Made by a program: the position numbers and the translations under genes. From contig NZ_DASVSF010000052.1 of NCBI RefSeq assembly GCF_036388275.1, positions 1 to 51,195 on the forward strand: a stretch of 51,195 bases of DNA, read 5' to 3'. The stretch is from Longimicrobium sp. (GTDB taxonomy: Bacteria > Gemmatimonadota > Gemmatimonadetes > Longimicrobiales > Longimicrobiaceae). Each line of letters opens with the position of its first letter. Positions within the stretch are counted from its first letter, which is position 1. The notes beneath the pieces are model-generated. The model saw only the letters and a program-made list of their open reading frames with translations, was not told the origin of the DNA and did not search any database. Below are positions 16,224-24,574 of this stretch, in pieces.

Positions 16224-16254
16224 ACGCCCGCCCGGCAGGTCGCCGGGCGGGCGT
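16224..16254. terminator. Hairpin between convergent genes
   Basis: Perfect 13-base stem (ACGCCCGCCCGGC and its complement) with loop AGGTC, between the PAP2 gene (plus) and the GAF gene (minus). No T-tract on either strand, so termination strength is uncertain. Confidence 0.6.
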
Positions 16255-16277
16255 GCTCGTCTCCCCTGAGCGGTGCC

Positions 16278-16781
16278 TCAGCCGATGCGGCGCGCCTCGA
16301 TGCGGCGGACGGCCTGGTCCGCCAGCTCGCGGAGCACGCCCACGTCTCCCTCGCTGAACGAGCGCTGCTCCAGCCCCACCACGCACAGGTTGCCCAGCAC
16401 GAACCCGCGCGACGAGATCAGCGGAACGCCCGCGTAGCACCGCACGCCGTCCTGCGTGACCAGCGGGTTGTCGTGATGGTCGGGGTGCGTCTCCGCGTTC
16501 TCCACCACGAAGGCGTCGCGGGTGCGCACCGAGGTGGCGCAGAACGACCATTCCACCGGGTGCCCGCGCGTTTCGGCCAGCCACAGCCCCTCCGGCCCGT
16601 GCATTCCCGCCACGTGCAGCGCCTCGTCGAGCACCACGCTGATCAGCGACACGGGCAGCCCCAGGCGCGACGCGGCCTCGGCGGCTACGTCCTGCAGGAT
16701 GGGGTCTACGTCGGACGAGAGCAGGTCCAGGTCGTGGATCTCCTGGAGGCGCTGCTCGTCGAAGAGCGGATCGGGGATCAT
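16278..16781 (-). CDS. Stand-alone GAF-domain protein
   Basis: 167 residues almost entirely forming one GAF domain. It shows the helix DPILQDVAAEAASRLGLPVSLISVV, a pocket segment including EWSFCATSVRTRDAFVVENA, then VRCYAGVPLISSRGFVLGNLCVVG and a C-terminal helix. GAF domains bind small ligands or act as redox or dimerisation modules; the Cys residues in FCATS and RCYAG could matter. No output domain is attached, so it probably works with a partner. The ATG overlaps the stop of the upstream gene (ATGA) and has a strong GGAGGA site. Confidence 0.88.
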   Translation of the reverse strand: MIPDPLFDEQRLQEIHDLDLLSSDVDPILQDVAAEAASRLGLPVSLISVVLDEALHVAGMHGPEGLWLAETRGHPVEWSFCATSVRTRDAFVVENAETHPDHHDNPLVTQDGVRCYAGVPLISSRGFVLGNLCVVGLEQRSFSEGDVGVLRELADQAVRRIEARRIG

Positions 16782-17125
16782 CGCTGTCCTCCGGCCATGA
16801 GCGTGGCCTGGCTGGCGAGCCGTGCGTAGGTGCGCATGCGGATCTCGATGGAACGGGCCACCGTGGCGGTCGCACCGCCCTGCGTGGCAAGGGCCTTCAC
16901 CACCTGCTCCAGCAGCGGCGCCCCGAACACCATCCCGGGAACCAGCCCCGCGGCGCGGCAGGCCGTGCCCCACCGCTCGGCGGCGCGCTCGGCGCCGAAC
17001 ACGCGGTGAAGGGCCGCCACCGCGTCGGACTCGGTGGGCTGCTGAAGCTTGTACCCCTGCAGGGGCGGAGGACGGTCGGGCGCGAGCATCGTTGGGGAAC
17101 CCGGGAAACTGGTCATGGGCGGCAT
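16778..17125 (-). CDS. Hypothetical protein coupled to the GAF gene
   Basis: 115-residue, mostly helical soluble protein. No domain recognised; the middle (DAVAALHRVFGAERAAERWGT) and the end (ARSIEIRMRTYARLAS) look amphipathic and could mediate protein contacts. It ends in a four-base overlap with the GAF gene, so the two proteins are probably made in fixed ratio and may form a complex. I prefer the ATG at 17125, with GGAG five to six bases upstream, over GTG at 17131 or ATG at 17116. Confidence 0.6.
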   Translation of the reverse strand: MPPMTSFPGSPTMLAPDRPPPLQGYKLQQPTESDAVAALHRVFGAERAAERWGTACRAAGLVPGMVFGAPLLEQVVKALATQGGATATVARSIEIRMRTYARLASQATLMAGGQR

Positions 17126-17167
17126 CCACACTCCGTGTACGGTGCGACGGCTTCGTGCGGATTCATC

Positions 17168-18862
17168 CTACCGCGATTCGCGAACCGCGCGGAACTCCGA
17201 GCCCGGCATCCACGTGGGCCATTCGCGCCCGTTCGCCACATCCAGCCCCACCCAAAAGGTAAGCTGCGTGTCGTCGACGATTCCCGCCATGTCCCAGTCG
17301 GCCTTCACCTCGTCGCTGGGCTTGTGGTAGTCGTCGCGGATGTAGGCGCCGCGCACGCGCTCGCCGTACCCCGGGTCCGGGTGCACGTAGTCGGTCCCGG
17401 GAAAGAGGAACGAGAGCGCGGGAACGCCGCCGCGCGCCAGCTCCAGGTGGTCCGCGCGATAGAAGTAGCCCTTCTCCGGCTCCGGATCCGGCACCACCGT
17501 GCGCCCCTGCCGCGCGGCGTACCGGGCCAGCAGGTTCTCCAGCGTGGTCTGCCCGTAGCCCAGGCTCACGAGCGACCGCGTGCGCCCCCACGGGTTCATC
17601 GCGTCCATGTTGATGTCTGCCAGCGTGCTGTCCAGCGGAATCACGGGATGCGATGCGTAGTAGCGCGCGCCCAGCAGCCCCGCCTCCTCGGCCGTGAAGG
17701 CGACGAACACCAGCGACCGGCGCGGCGCGGGGTTCATCGACTTGTAGGCGTTGGCCAGCGACAGCATCCACGCCACGCCCGTCGCATCGTCCAGCGCGCC
17801 GTTGTAGATGGAGTCGCCGCCGATCGCCCGGCCGATGCCGAAGCTGTCCCAGTGCGAGGTGAACAGCACGCCCTGCCCGCGCACCTGCGGATCGGAGCCA
17901 GGGATGCGCGCCACCACGTTGTGCGAGGCCACGCGGCGGACGGTGTTGCGCACGTGAAAACTGGCCCGCGCGCCGAGCGCGACGGGGCGGAACTCGCGCG
18001 TCCGGGCCGCCCGCTCCAGCGCGGCGAAGTCGTGGCCCCCCGCGCCGAACAGGCTTCGCGCGGCCTCCAGCTGGATCCATCCTTCCACCGGCACGTGCGG
18101 CCGGGCGCCCTCCACCTCGAAGCGCTCGCGCACGTTGCCCTGCACCACGCTCCACGGGTAGCCGGCGGGCCCGGTCTGGTGCACCAGGAGAACGGCGGCG
18201 GCGCCGCGCTCGGCGGCGATGTCGTACTTGTAGGTCCAGCGGCCGTAGTACGTCATCGCGGGGCCGCGGAACACCTGGGGATCGAGCCGTGTGGTGTCGC
18301 GTGGGTCGGGAACGGGCGGATCGCCGACCAGCATCACCAGCGTCTTGCCGCGCACGTCCACGCCCTTGAAGTCGTCCCAGCCCAGCTCGGGCGCCACCAC
18401 GCCATAGCCCACGAACACCACCTCGGCATCGTCCACCCTCACCAGCGAGTCGGGGCGGAGCGACCAGGTGACTATGTCGTCCAGCTGCCGCCACGGGATG
18501 GAGCGTCCGCCGGCCTGCACCCGTGCCTCCACCCGTGACGTGGTGGCCACCAGGGGAACGCGCTGCAGGTAGCTTCCGCCGGGCATGCCTGGCTCCAGCC
18601 CCATCTCGCGGAAGCGCCGGGCGATGTAGTTGATGGTGGAGTCCTCGCCCGCGGTCGCCACCGCGCGCCCCAGGAACCGGTCCGACGCCAGCTCGCGGAT
18701 GTCACGCAGCAGCATCTCGCCGCTGATCCCCGCCGCGGCCGCTTCGGCCGCTTCGGCGGCGGGGGACGCGATGTCCGCCATACGCTGCGTAGCCGGCGCG
18801 ACGGAGCATCCCGCGCTGGCCAGGAGGATCAGTGCGCCGAATCCGTACGTCCGTGCCTTCAT
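17168..18862 (-). CDS. M28-family zinc aminopeptidase lipoprotein
   Basis: 564-residue secreted metallopeptidase. The signal peptide ends in lipobox LASAGC. A PA-like insert (about 150-280) precedes the catalytic domain. Expected di-zinc residues are present: His337 and Asp339 (SHWDS), Asp358/359 (LDDATG), Glu392/393 (TAEEAG), Asp420 (NMDAM) and His513 (DYHKPSDE). It should remove N-terminal residues from peptides outside the cytoplasmic membrane, feeding peptide uptake. The start at 18862 has GAGGA upstream. It is followed by the hypothetical/GAF pair on the same strand, but 42 bases away, so co-transcription is possible. Confidence 0.93.
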   Translation of the reverse strand: MKARTYGFGALILLASAGCSVAPATQRMADIASPAAEAAEAAAAGISGEMLLRDIRELASDRFLGRAVATAGEDSTINYIARRFREMGLEPGMPGGSYLQRVPLVATTSRVEARVQAGGRSIPWRQLDDIVTWSLRPDSLVRVDDAEVVFVGYGVVAPELGWDDFKGVDVRGKTLVMLVGDPPVPDPRDTTRLDPQVFRGPAMTYYGRWTYKYDIAAERGAAAVLLVHQTGPAGYPWSVVQGNVRERFEVEGARPHVPVEGWIQLEAARSLFGAGGHDFAALERAARTREFRPVALGARASFHVRNTVRRVASHNVVARIPGSDPQVRGQGVLFTSHWDSFGIGRAIGGDSIYNGALDDATGVAWMLSLANAYKSMNPAPRRSLVFVAFTAEEAGLLGARYYASHPVIPLDSTLADINMDAMNPWGRTRSLVSLGYGQTTLENLLARYAARQGRTVVPDPEPEKGYFYRADHLELARGGVPALSFLFPGTDYVHPDPGYGERVRGAYIRDDYHKPSDEVKADWDMAGIVDDTQLTFWVGLDVANGREWPTWMPGSEFRAVRESR

Positions 18863-19365
18863 CCACGTCCTCGGGAGAGAGTGTAAGTCTTTGCCGCGCC
18901 ACACCTTGTCATCCTGAGGCCCATGCGCACCGCAGCTGCCCGAACACCAACCCACGCGGGCCGAAGGATCCAGCCGCGGATACGTACCAGCCGGGCGCGG
19001 CAGCGGTCACCAATCCGGAGGCCTCGGCCCTGCTGGGGCGACTGAAGTCGCGGCTCCGACTGCACGAAGTCCGCCTTCGCGGACTGCACGCGTGGTTGGT
19101 TGCGCTTCGGGAGGCCTGGTGCTCGGGCAGGCGCCCCCCATCCTCAGCCCTTCCCCCGCAAACTGCGCGGGGGAAGGGTGCCAGTCGAGTGCGTCGGTCC
19201 AGCCGGAAGCGCAGTCGAATCTCCTCTCCCCCATGGGGTTTATGGGGGAGAGGCCGGGAGAGGGGGGCGGCCGCGGCATGCGAGTAAGGTGGTCGAACCC
19301 CGATCGCCGTCTCCCCTCTCCGCACAGCAGCACCGTGCGGGGAGGGGCCGGGGGAGGGGCGCCCG
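18863..19365. repeat. Intergenic composite repeats and hairpins
   Basis: About 500 bases with no credible gene. It contains the TGTCATCCTGAGG...GGGCCGAAGGATCC module (about 18908-18971), the AAGTCCGCCTTCGCGGACTG module (about 19064-19090), and three hairpins at 19148-19178, 19223-19253 and 19314-19346. These are the same families as at 3.2-3.9, 7.5-7.7 and 37.5-37.9 kb. Confidence 0.7.
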
Positions 19366-22300
19366 TCACCAGCGCCGTGCTTCTCCTTCCTCCTCTTCCT
19401 CGTCGCCGCCGGTCCTCGATGTCCCGGCGGCGCCTTCCTCCACGCGCAGCGGCGTGCGGGATACCGGCGGAAGGCGCTTGGCGCGCAGCAGGCGGTTGAA
19501 TGCCTCCAGATCCTGCGCCCACACCTGGTTCAGCGCCGAAAGCTCGCGGTCCAGCTGCGCCGACAGCGCCGTGAACACCTCGTACGACTGCGCCGTGGGC
19601 GCGGCGTCGGCCTCTTCCACGTGGCTCATCAGCGCCGCCAGCTTGTTGTTCAGCCGGATCGGGTAGTTCAGCGGGTCCTGGTTGCTCTGGTTGCGCACCT
19701 GGTACAGCCGCTCCTCGACCTCGGCCGTGCGCGCCAGCAGCGCCTCGCCCGCCGTCTTCACCCCCGCGTCCTGCGTGCGGCCCAGCCGGTCCTGCACCTG
19801 CTGGCGCACCCCGCGGATCAGCAGCACGGCGTCGTTGGCCTCGCTCACCCGGTTGCGGATCTGCATGGCGAAGTCGAAGCGGCGCTGCAGGTCCGCCAGC
19901 GACACGCCGGGAAGGCGCGGGTCCGTCCGCACGGCGAAGTCCTGGCGCAGCTCGCGGCCATCCGCCGTCAGCCGCACGGAGTAGGTGCCCGGCACTACCC
20001 GCGGCCCCGTCGCCGTGTCGGCGGCCCACAGGATCATCCCCGGGAACGAGGTGGGCCCGGGATGCCGAAGGTTCCACGTGAAGCGGTTCATCCCCACCTG
20101 GTTCGGCGCGAACCGCTGCGCGCGCGGCTGCTCGTCGTCCTCGCCCGCGCCGCCCGCCGCGCCCGCCCGGCGCGCCGAGTCCGGCCGCGTGTCGTGGGTG
20201 TACGAGCGGATCACCCGCCCCTGCGCATCCAGGAAGTCCAGCGTCACCCGGCGCGCCGGCTGGGCCAGCGAGTAGTAGACGGTCACGCCGCGGTCCACGC
20301 CCAGAATGGCCTCCGCCGGGCGGAAGAGCCGCGTTCCCGCCTGCCCTGCCGCCGCCGTGCGCCGGGCCGGCGGGGTGGACGCCTGCGCCGGCACGTCGTT
20401 CATCTGGCGGAGCAGGTGCGCCCCGCCGTCCAGAGCGTAGAACGAGCGGCCGTGCGTGCTGATCACGATGTCCGGTCCGCGCACCGCGATGTCCGACACC
20501 TGCACGACTGGCAGGTTCAGCCGCAGCGACTCCCACTCGCGGCCGTCGTTCCACGACACCCAGATCCCCCGCTCCGTGGCGGCGTACAGCAGCCCGGGGC
20601 GCGACGGGTCCTCGCGCACGGAGCGCAGGAAGTCGCCCTCGGGAAGGTTGCTGGCGATGGACGTCCACGTCCGCCCGTAGTCGTCGGTACGGAACAGGTA
20701 CGGGCGGAAGTCGCCCAGCAGAAAGCGGTTGCCCGCCAGGTACGCCGTTCCCGCCCGGTGCGGCGAGGGCTCCATCGTGTGGATCTTGGTCTGCTCCGGC
20801 AGCGCGGCCGGCGTCACGTCGGTCCACGTCGCACCGCCGTCGCGGGTCACGTACGCCTTGCCGTCGTCCGAGCCCGTCCAGATCACCCCGCGCTCGCGGG
20901 CGCTGGGGCCGATGGTGAAGACGGTGGCGTACGTCTCTACGCCCGTCTGGTCCCGGGTGATGGGCCCGCCCGAGGGCCCCAGCGTGGCCGGGTCTGCCCG
21001 GGTGAGGTCCGGCGAAATGCGCTGCCAGCTCTGCCCCTCGTTGGTCGTCCGCCACACGTGCTGCGTGCCGGTGTACAGCGTGTTGGGATCGTGCGGGTCG
21101 AAGACGATGGGAAACGTCCACTGCACCCGCTCGCGCAGGTCCGACGCCGACTGGCCCATGGGGTTCTCGGGCCACACGTTCACGGGGCGGCTGGCCCCGG
21201 TGGATTGGTCGAAGCGGTCCAGCGAGCCGCCGTAGCACCCGGCGTAGTAGACGTTGGTGTTCGTGGGATGCGGGGCCACGTACCCGGACTCGCACCCGCC
21301 CGCCGCGAAGAAGTTGCGCCCCCCGGCGTTCAGGTGGTTCCATCCGCGGATGGGCACGCAGACGGTGCTGTTGTCCTGCTGGCCGCCGCACGCCATCGCA
21401 GGCTGGTGCCCGGTCAGGGCGATGCGGTAGATCTGCGCCGTGGGATAGTCCTGCTCCGTCCACGTCTTGCCGCCATTGACGCTGACGTTGCCGCCGCCGT
21501 CGTTGCCCTGCACCATCCGCTGGTTGTCGTCGGCGGCAATCCACAGGTCGTGGTTGTCGCTGTGCGGCGTGCGGATGGTGGTGGGGAACGTCTTGCCGCC
21601 ATCGTCCGAGCGGAAGAAGCCCACGTTCATCACGTACACGCGGTCCTTGTCCTTGGGATCGGCCAGCAGGCGGGTGTAGTAGAACGCCCGCTGCCGCAGC
21701 TTGCGCTCGGTGTTCACCCGCTCCCAGGTGGCGCCCCGGTCGTCGGAGCGGAACACGCCGCCCGAGTCGTGCTCCACGATGGCGTACACGCGGGTGGGGT
21801 CCGCCGGGGAGACGGAGACACCGATCTTGCCGACGAGCCCCTCGCGCGGCATGCCGGGCATGCGGGTGAGCTCCGTCCAGTTGGCGCCGCCGTCGTCGCT
21901 GCGGAACAGGCCGCTCCCGGGGCCGCCGCTGGACATTCCCCACTGGTTGCGCCACGCTTCCCAGAGCGCGGCGTAGACGACGTTGGGGTTCTGCACGTCG
22001 ATGGAGATGTCGACGCCGCCCGTGCGCTCGTCGCGGTGCAGCACGCGCGTCCAGGTCTGCCCGCCGTCGACCGTGCGGAAGATGCCGCGCTCGGCGTTGG
22101 GCCCGCTGTAGTGGCCGAACGCCGCCGCGTACGCGATGTCGCAGTTGGTGGGATGGATGCGGATGCGGCCGATGTTGCGCGACTCGCGCAGACCCACGTG
22201 CGTCCACGTCTTGCCGGCGTCGGTGCTCCTGTACACGCCGTCGCCCGCCTGGATGTTGCCACGCAGCTGCGTCTCGCCCGTGCCCAGGTACACCACGTCG

Positions 22301-22620
22301 GGGTTCTGCTGGCACACTTCTACCGCGCCGACGCTGCTGCTGCCCAGCTTTCCGTCGGTGACGGGGGTCCAGGTGGTGCCGGCGTCGGTGGTCTTCCACA
22401 GGCCGCCGCCCGTGGCGCCGAAGTAGTATTCCAGCGGCCGGGCGGTGCTGCCCGCCACGGCGATGGAGCGGCCGCCGCGGTTGGGGCCCAGGTTGCGCCA
22501 CGCCACTCCGCGATACCGCACGGTGTCGGTGGGGGGCGGCGTGTTGCGCTCCACCTGCGCGGCGAGCTCGGGGGCGGCCAGCAGGGCGAGCGCGACGACT
22601 GCACTGCGAAGTCGGTGCAT
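19366..22620 (-). CDS. Secreted BNR/Asp-box repeat protein (VPS10/sortilin-like propeller)
   Basis: 1084-residue exported protein with signal peptide MHRLRSAVVALALLAAPELAAQ. At least ten Asp-box motifs follow (for example TTDAGTTW, STDAGKTW, TVDGGQTW, SDDGGANW, TRDGGATW, TDDYGRTW) over residues about 70-720, forming one or two beta-propellers. The C-terminal third has an immunoglobulin-like stretch (TWNLRHPGPTSFPGMIL) and a helical region, ending in an acidic tail. Databases often call this family glycosyl hydrolase, but no catalytic site is evident. It probably binds or processes extracellular polymers. The start at 22620 is chosen for the signal peptide; upstream in-frame codons lack one. 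Confidence 0.85.
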   Translation of the reverse strand: MHRLRSAVVALALLAAPELAAQVERNTPPPTDTVRYRGVAWRNLGPNRGGRSIAVAGSTARPLEYYFGATGGGLWKTTDAGTTWTPVTDGKLGSSSVGAVEVCQQNPDVVYLGTGETQLRGNIQAGDGVYRSTDAGKTWTHVGLRESRNIGRIRIHPTNCDIAYAAAFGHYSGPNAERGIFRTVDGGQTWTRVLHRDERTGGVDISIDVQNPNVVYAALWEAWRNQWGMSSGGPGSGLFRSDDGGANWTELTRMPGMPREGLVGKIGVSVSPADPTRVYAIVEHDSGGVFRSDDRGATWERVNTERKLRQRAFYYTRLLADPKDKDRVYVMNVGFFRSDDGGKTFPTTIRTPHSDNHDLWIAADDNQRMVQGNDGGGNVSVNGGKTWTEQDYPTAQIYRIALTGHQPAMACGGQQDNSTVCVPIRGWNHLNAGGRNFFAAGGCESGYVAPHPTNTNVYYAGCYGGSLDRFDQSTGASRPVNVWPENPMGQSASDLRERVQWTFPIVFDPHDPNTLYTGTQHVWRTTNEGQSWQRISPDLTRADPATLGPSGGPITRDQTGVETYATVFTIGPSARERGVIWTGSDDGKAYVTRDGGATWTDVTPAALPEQTKIHTMEPSPHRAGTAYLAGNRFLLGDFRPYLFRTDDYGRTWTSIASNLPEGDFLRSVREDPSRPGLLYAATERGIWVSWNDGREWESLRLNLPVVQVSDIAVRGPDIVISTHGRSFYALDGGAHLLRQMNDVPAQASTPPARRTAAAGQAGTRLFRPAEAILGVDRGVTVYYSLAQPARRVTLDFLDAQGRVIRSYTHDTRPDSARRAGAAGGAGEDDEQPRAQRFAPNQVGMNRFTWNLRHPGPTSFPGMILWAADTATGPRVVPGTYSVRLTADGRELRQDFAVRTDPRLPGVSLADLQRRFDFAMQIRNRVSEANDAVLLIRGVRQQVQDRLGRTQDAGVKTAGEALLARTAEVEERLYQVRNQSNQDPLNYPIRLNNKLAALMSHVEEADAAPTAQSYEVFTALSAQLDRELSALNQVWAQDLEAFNRLLRAKRLPPVSRTPLRVEEGAAGTSRTGGDEEEEEGEARRW

Positions 22621-22754
22621 GGATCCAGGGGGTTCGGTGCCGGACTGCGGAGAAGGCACCCCGGCGCGGCGCCGGGGGATGCCCGCGCCGCCGCAGCTTT
22701 CTTGCCATCGCGCACGGGGTGTATTCCGTATACTCGTTCAGTGGAACATCGCGG

Positions 22755-23309
22755 ATGCAAACGACGAAGACGGTGAGGACGGGGCCCGCCGAGCCCCGGC
22801 CGAAAGGGGGCAGGCGAGGGTGGGCACGGTGGATGTTCTACTCGCACCTGTGGCTGGGCGTCGCCACCACGGGCATCGTGCTGATCATCTGCGTCACCGG
22901 CGTGCTGCTGAACCACAAGCGCCCGCTGGGGCTGATGCCCAACGTGCAGAACCCGAAGGCCGGCGAGCTCCCCGCCTCGCTGCCCATCGCCGAGCTGGCG
23001 CGCCGCGCGGAAGGCGCCGTTCCCGCACAGGTGGCGGCGGCGGGCATCGACCGCATGGACGTGCGGCCGGGCGACGGCTTCGTGAAGGTGCGATTCGACG
23101 ACCGCGCCGTGCACGAGGTGACGCTGGACCTGGTGACCGGGCGGGTGCTGCACGCGGGCGAGCGCAACGACGTGTTCCTGGAAAAGCTGCACTCGGGAGA
23201 GATCTTCGGCGAGCAGGGAATCCTGCTGAGCGACCTGGCCGCCGTGGCGCTGGCCATCCTGGTGATCAGCGGCTACTGGCTCTGGCTCTATCCCCGGAGC
23301 CGCGGATGA
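22755..23309 (+). CDS. PepSY-associated membrane protein
   Basis: 184-residue protein with two transmembrane helices (FYSHLWLGVATTGIVLIICVT and LAAVALAILVISGYWLWLY). The intervening periplasmic domain has two halves (AGIDRMDVRPGDGFVKVRF; HEVTLDLVTGRVL) that look like a PepSY domain. HLWLG and the terminal LWLYPR are typical of PepSY_TM/iron-uptake-associated reductase-like proteins. It overlaps the next gene by four bases (ATGA). Probable roles are in siderophore or iron reduction or as a protease inhibitor; not resolvable here. Confidence 0.75.
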   Translation: MQTTKTVRTGPAEPRPKGGRRGWARWMFYSHLWLGVATTGIVLIICVTGVLLNHKRPLGLMPNVQNPKAGELPASLPIAELARRAEGAVPAQVAAAGIDRMDVRPGDGFVKVRFDDRAVHEVTLDLVTGRVLHAGERNDVFLEKLHSGEIFGEQGILLSDLAAVALAILVISGYWLWLYPRSRG

Positions 23310-23578
23310 TCTGGGGACTGCTGGCGGGCCTCTTCCTCGCTCCCGTCGCGCTGCTGTGGCTGGGCCACCGCCTGCGCCGGCGCGCGCCGGGGGCGCGGGC
23401 CGTGTTCTGGGGCGCCACGATCGGGCATTCCCTCGGGATCATCGCCACGCTCGCCGCCGTCCACTATCCCCCGGTGCTGTGGACGGACGGATGGCGCGCC
23501 GTCGCGGTGCACTGGTCGATGGTCGCGGGAGCCCTCCTCGGCGCCGCGGCCGGCGCGGCGGCGGGCCGGGGGCGGTGA
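23306..23578 (+). CDS. Small membrane protein coupled to the PepSY gene
   Basis: 90 residues with three likely transmembrane segments (GLLAGLFLAPVALLWLG, VFWGATIGHSLGIIATLAAV, VHWSMVAGALLGAAAGAAAG). No family recognised. It starts with the ATG that overlaps the stop of the PepSY gene, so it is a probable partner subunit. Confidence 0.65.
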   Translation: MIWGLLAGLFLAPVALLWLGHRLRRRAPGARAVFWGATIGHSLGIIATLAAVHYPPVLWTDGWRAVAVHWSMVAGALLGAAAGAAAGRGR

Positions 23579-23652
23579 AGCCCTGAATCCAGAGCTGGTT
23601 CGCGATTTGCCCTCCCCCGCGGCCCGGAAACCCGCGAACGAGAGGCAATCGG

Positions 23653-24252
23653 ATGGTGGATCAGGAAGGGCAGGACGACGCGGCCGCGCGTCTGGAACGG
23701 CAGCGCGGCCTGGCGCGGGTGGTAGACCGCAACGTGCGGGCGCTGGTGGCCCGCCGCGCCGCCGAAGACCGGCGCAAGAGCACCTCGGAACGGGTAGCCG
23801 ACCGCATCACGGGCTTTACCGGCAGCATGCGGTTCGTGTACATCCACCTGCTGCTGTTCGGCACGTGGATCGTGGTGAACGTGGGGCTGGTGCCGGGGCT
23901 GCCGCGGTTCGACCCGTCGTTCGTCATCCTGGCGATGGTGGCCTCGGTAGAAGCCATCTTCCTTTCCACCTTCGTGCTGATCAGCCAGAACCGCATGGCC
24001 GAGCTGGCCGACCAGCGCGCCGACCTGGACCTGCAGGTGAGCCTGCTGGCCGAGCACGAGATCTCGCGGATGCTGGCGCTGGTCCATCGGATGGCGGAAA
24101 AGCTGGGGATCGAAGAGGCGGCCGACCCGGAGCTGCACGAGCTTGCCCGGGACGTGCACCCCGAGGCGGTGCTGGACAAGATCGAGGAAAACGCCGACAA
24201 CTTCGGCCGCGACGGCCAGCCGCGCCACGAGCAGAATCACGGCGGCGGCTAG
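23653..24252 (+). CDS. DUF1003 membrane protein
   Basis: 199-residue protein of the DUF1003 (PF06210) family. It has a basic cytoplasmic N-terminus, then FTGSMRFVYIHLLLFGTWIVVN and PSFVILAMVASVEAIFLSTFVLISQNRM as two transmembrane helices, followed by the conserved RADLDLQVSLLAEHEIS helix. Function unknown; some relatives are induced by stress. ATG at 23653 preceded by a weak ACGAGAGGCAA purine stretch. Confidence 0.88.
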   Translation: MVDQEGQDDAAARLERQRGLARVVDRNVRALVARRAAEDRRKSTSERVADRITGFTGSMRFVYIHLLLFGTWIVVNVGLVPGLPRFDPSFVILAMVASVEAIFLSTFVLISQNRMAELADQRADLDLQVSLLAEHEISRMLALVHRMAEKLGIEEAADPELHELARDVHPEAVLDKIEENADNFGRDGQPRHEQNHGGG

Positions 24253-24295
24253 GTTGACCGAGCCTCGTCGATTCGCTAACTACCCGGGAGCAAGC

Positions 24296-24529
24296 ATGCG
24301 AATCGTGAGCATTCATGCCGCAGAAGCGAACCTCTCGCGGTTGATCGATCTGGCGTGCGCGGGTGAGGAGATCGTGATCGGGCGGAACGACGGGCCAGTC
24401 GTGAAGCTGGTTCCGGTCCGGACGTCCGCTGGGCGGCGTCAGCGAGGGTCGTTGGAGGGCGAGGTTGTCGTGCCGGATGCGTTCTTCGATCCCCTTCCCG
24501 CCCACGTGCTGGACCGCTGGGAGCAGTAG
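24296..24529 (+). CDS. Phd/YefM-type antitoxin without an adjacent toxin
   Basis: 77 residues starting MRIVSIHAAEANLSRLIDLA, the classic Phd/YefM N-terminus (xVxxxEAKxxLSxLI), then GEEIVIGRNDGPVVKLVPV. The C-terminus ends in FFDPLPAHVLDRWE, the toxin-binding tail usually paired with a PIN nuclease. No PIN gene follows; the M49 peptidase gene starts 45 bases later. It is an orphan antitoxin or the remnant of a VapBC-like pair. GGGAG lies five bases before the start. Confidence 0.82.
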   Translation: MRIVSIHAAEANLSRLIDLACAGEEIVIGRNDGPVVKLVPVRTSAGRRQRGSLEGEVVVPDAFFDPLPAHVLDRWEQ

Positions 24530-24574
24530 GCAAGCATGTGCCCACGGCTGAATTTCACTGAGACGAGGACTCCA

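Noticed and set aside
19621..22776. 1051-codon plus-strand open frame opposite the BNR gene
   Set aside because: Antisense shadow: composition follows the third-position bias of the minus-strand gene and lacks domains.
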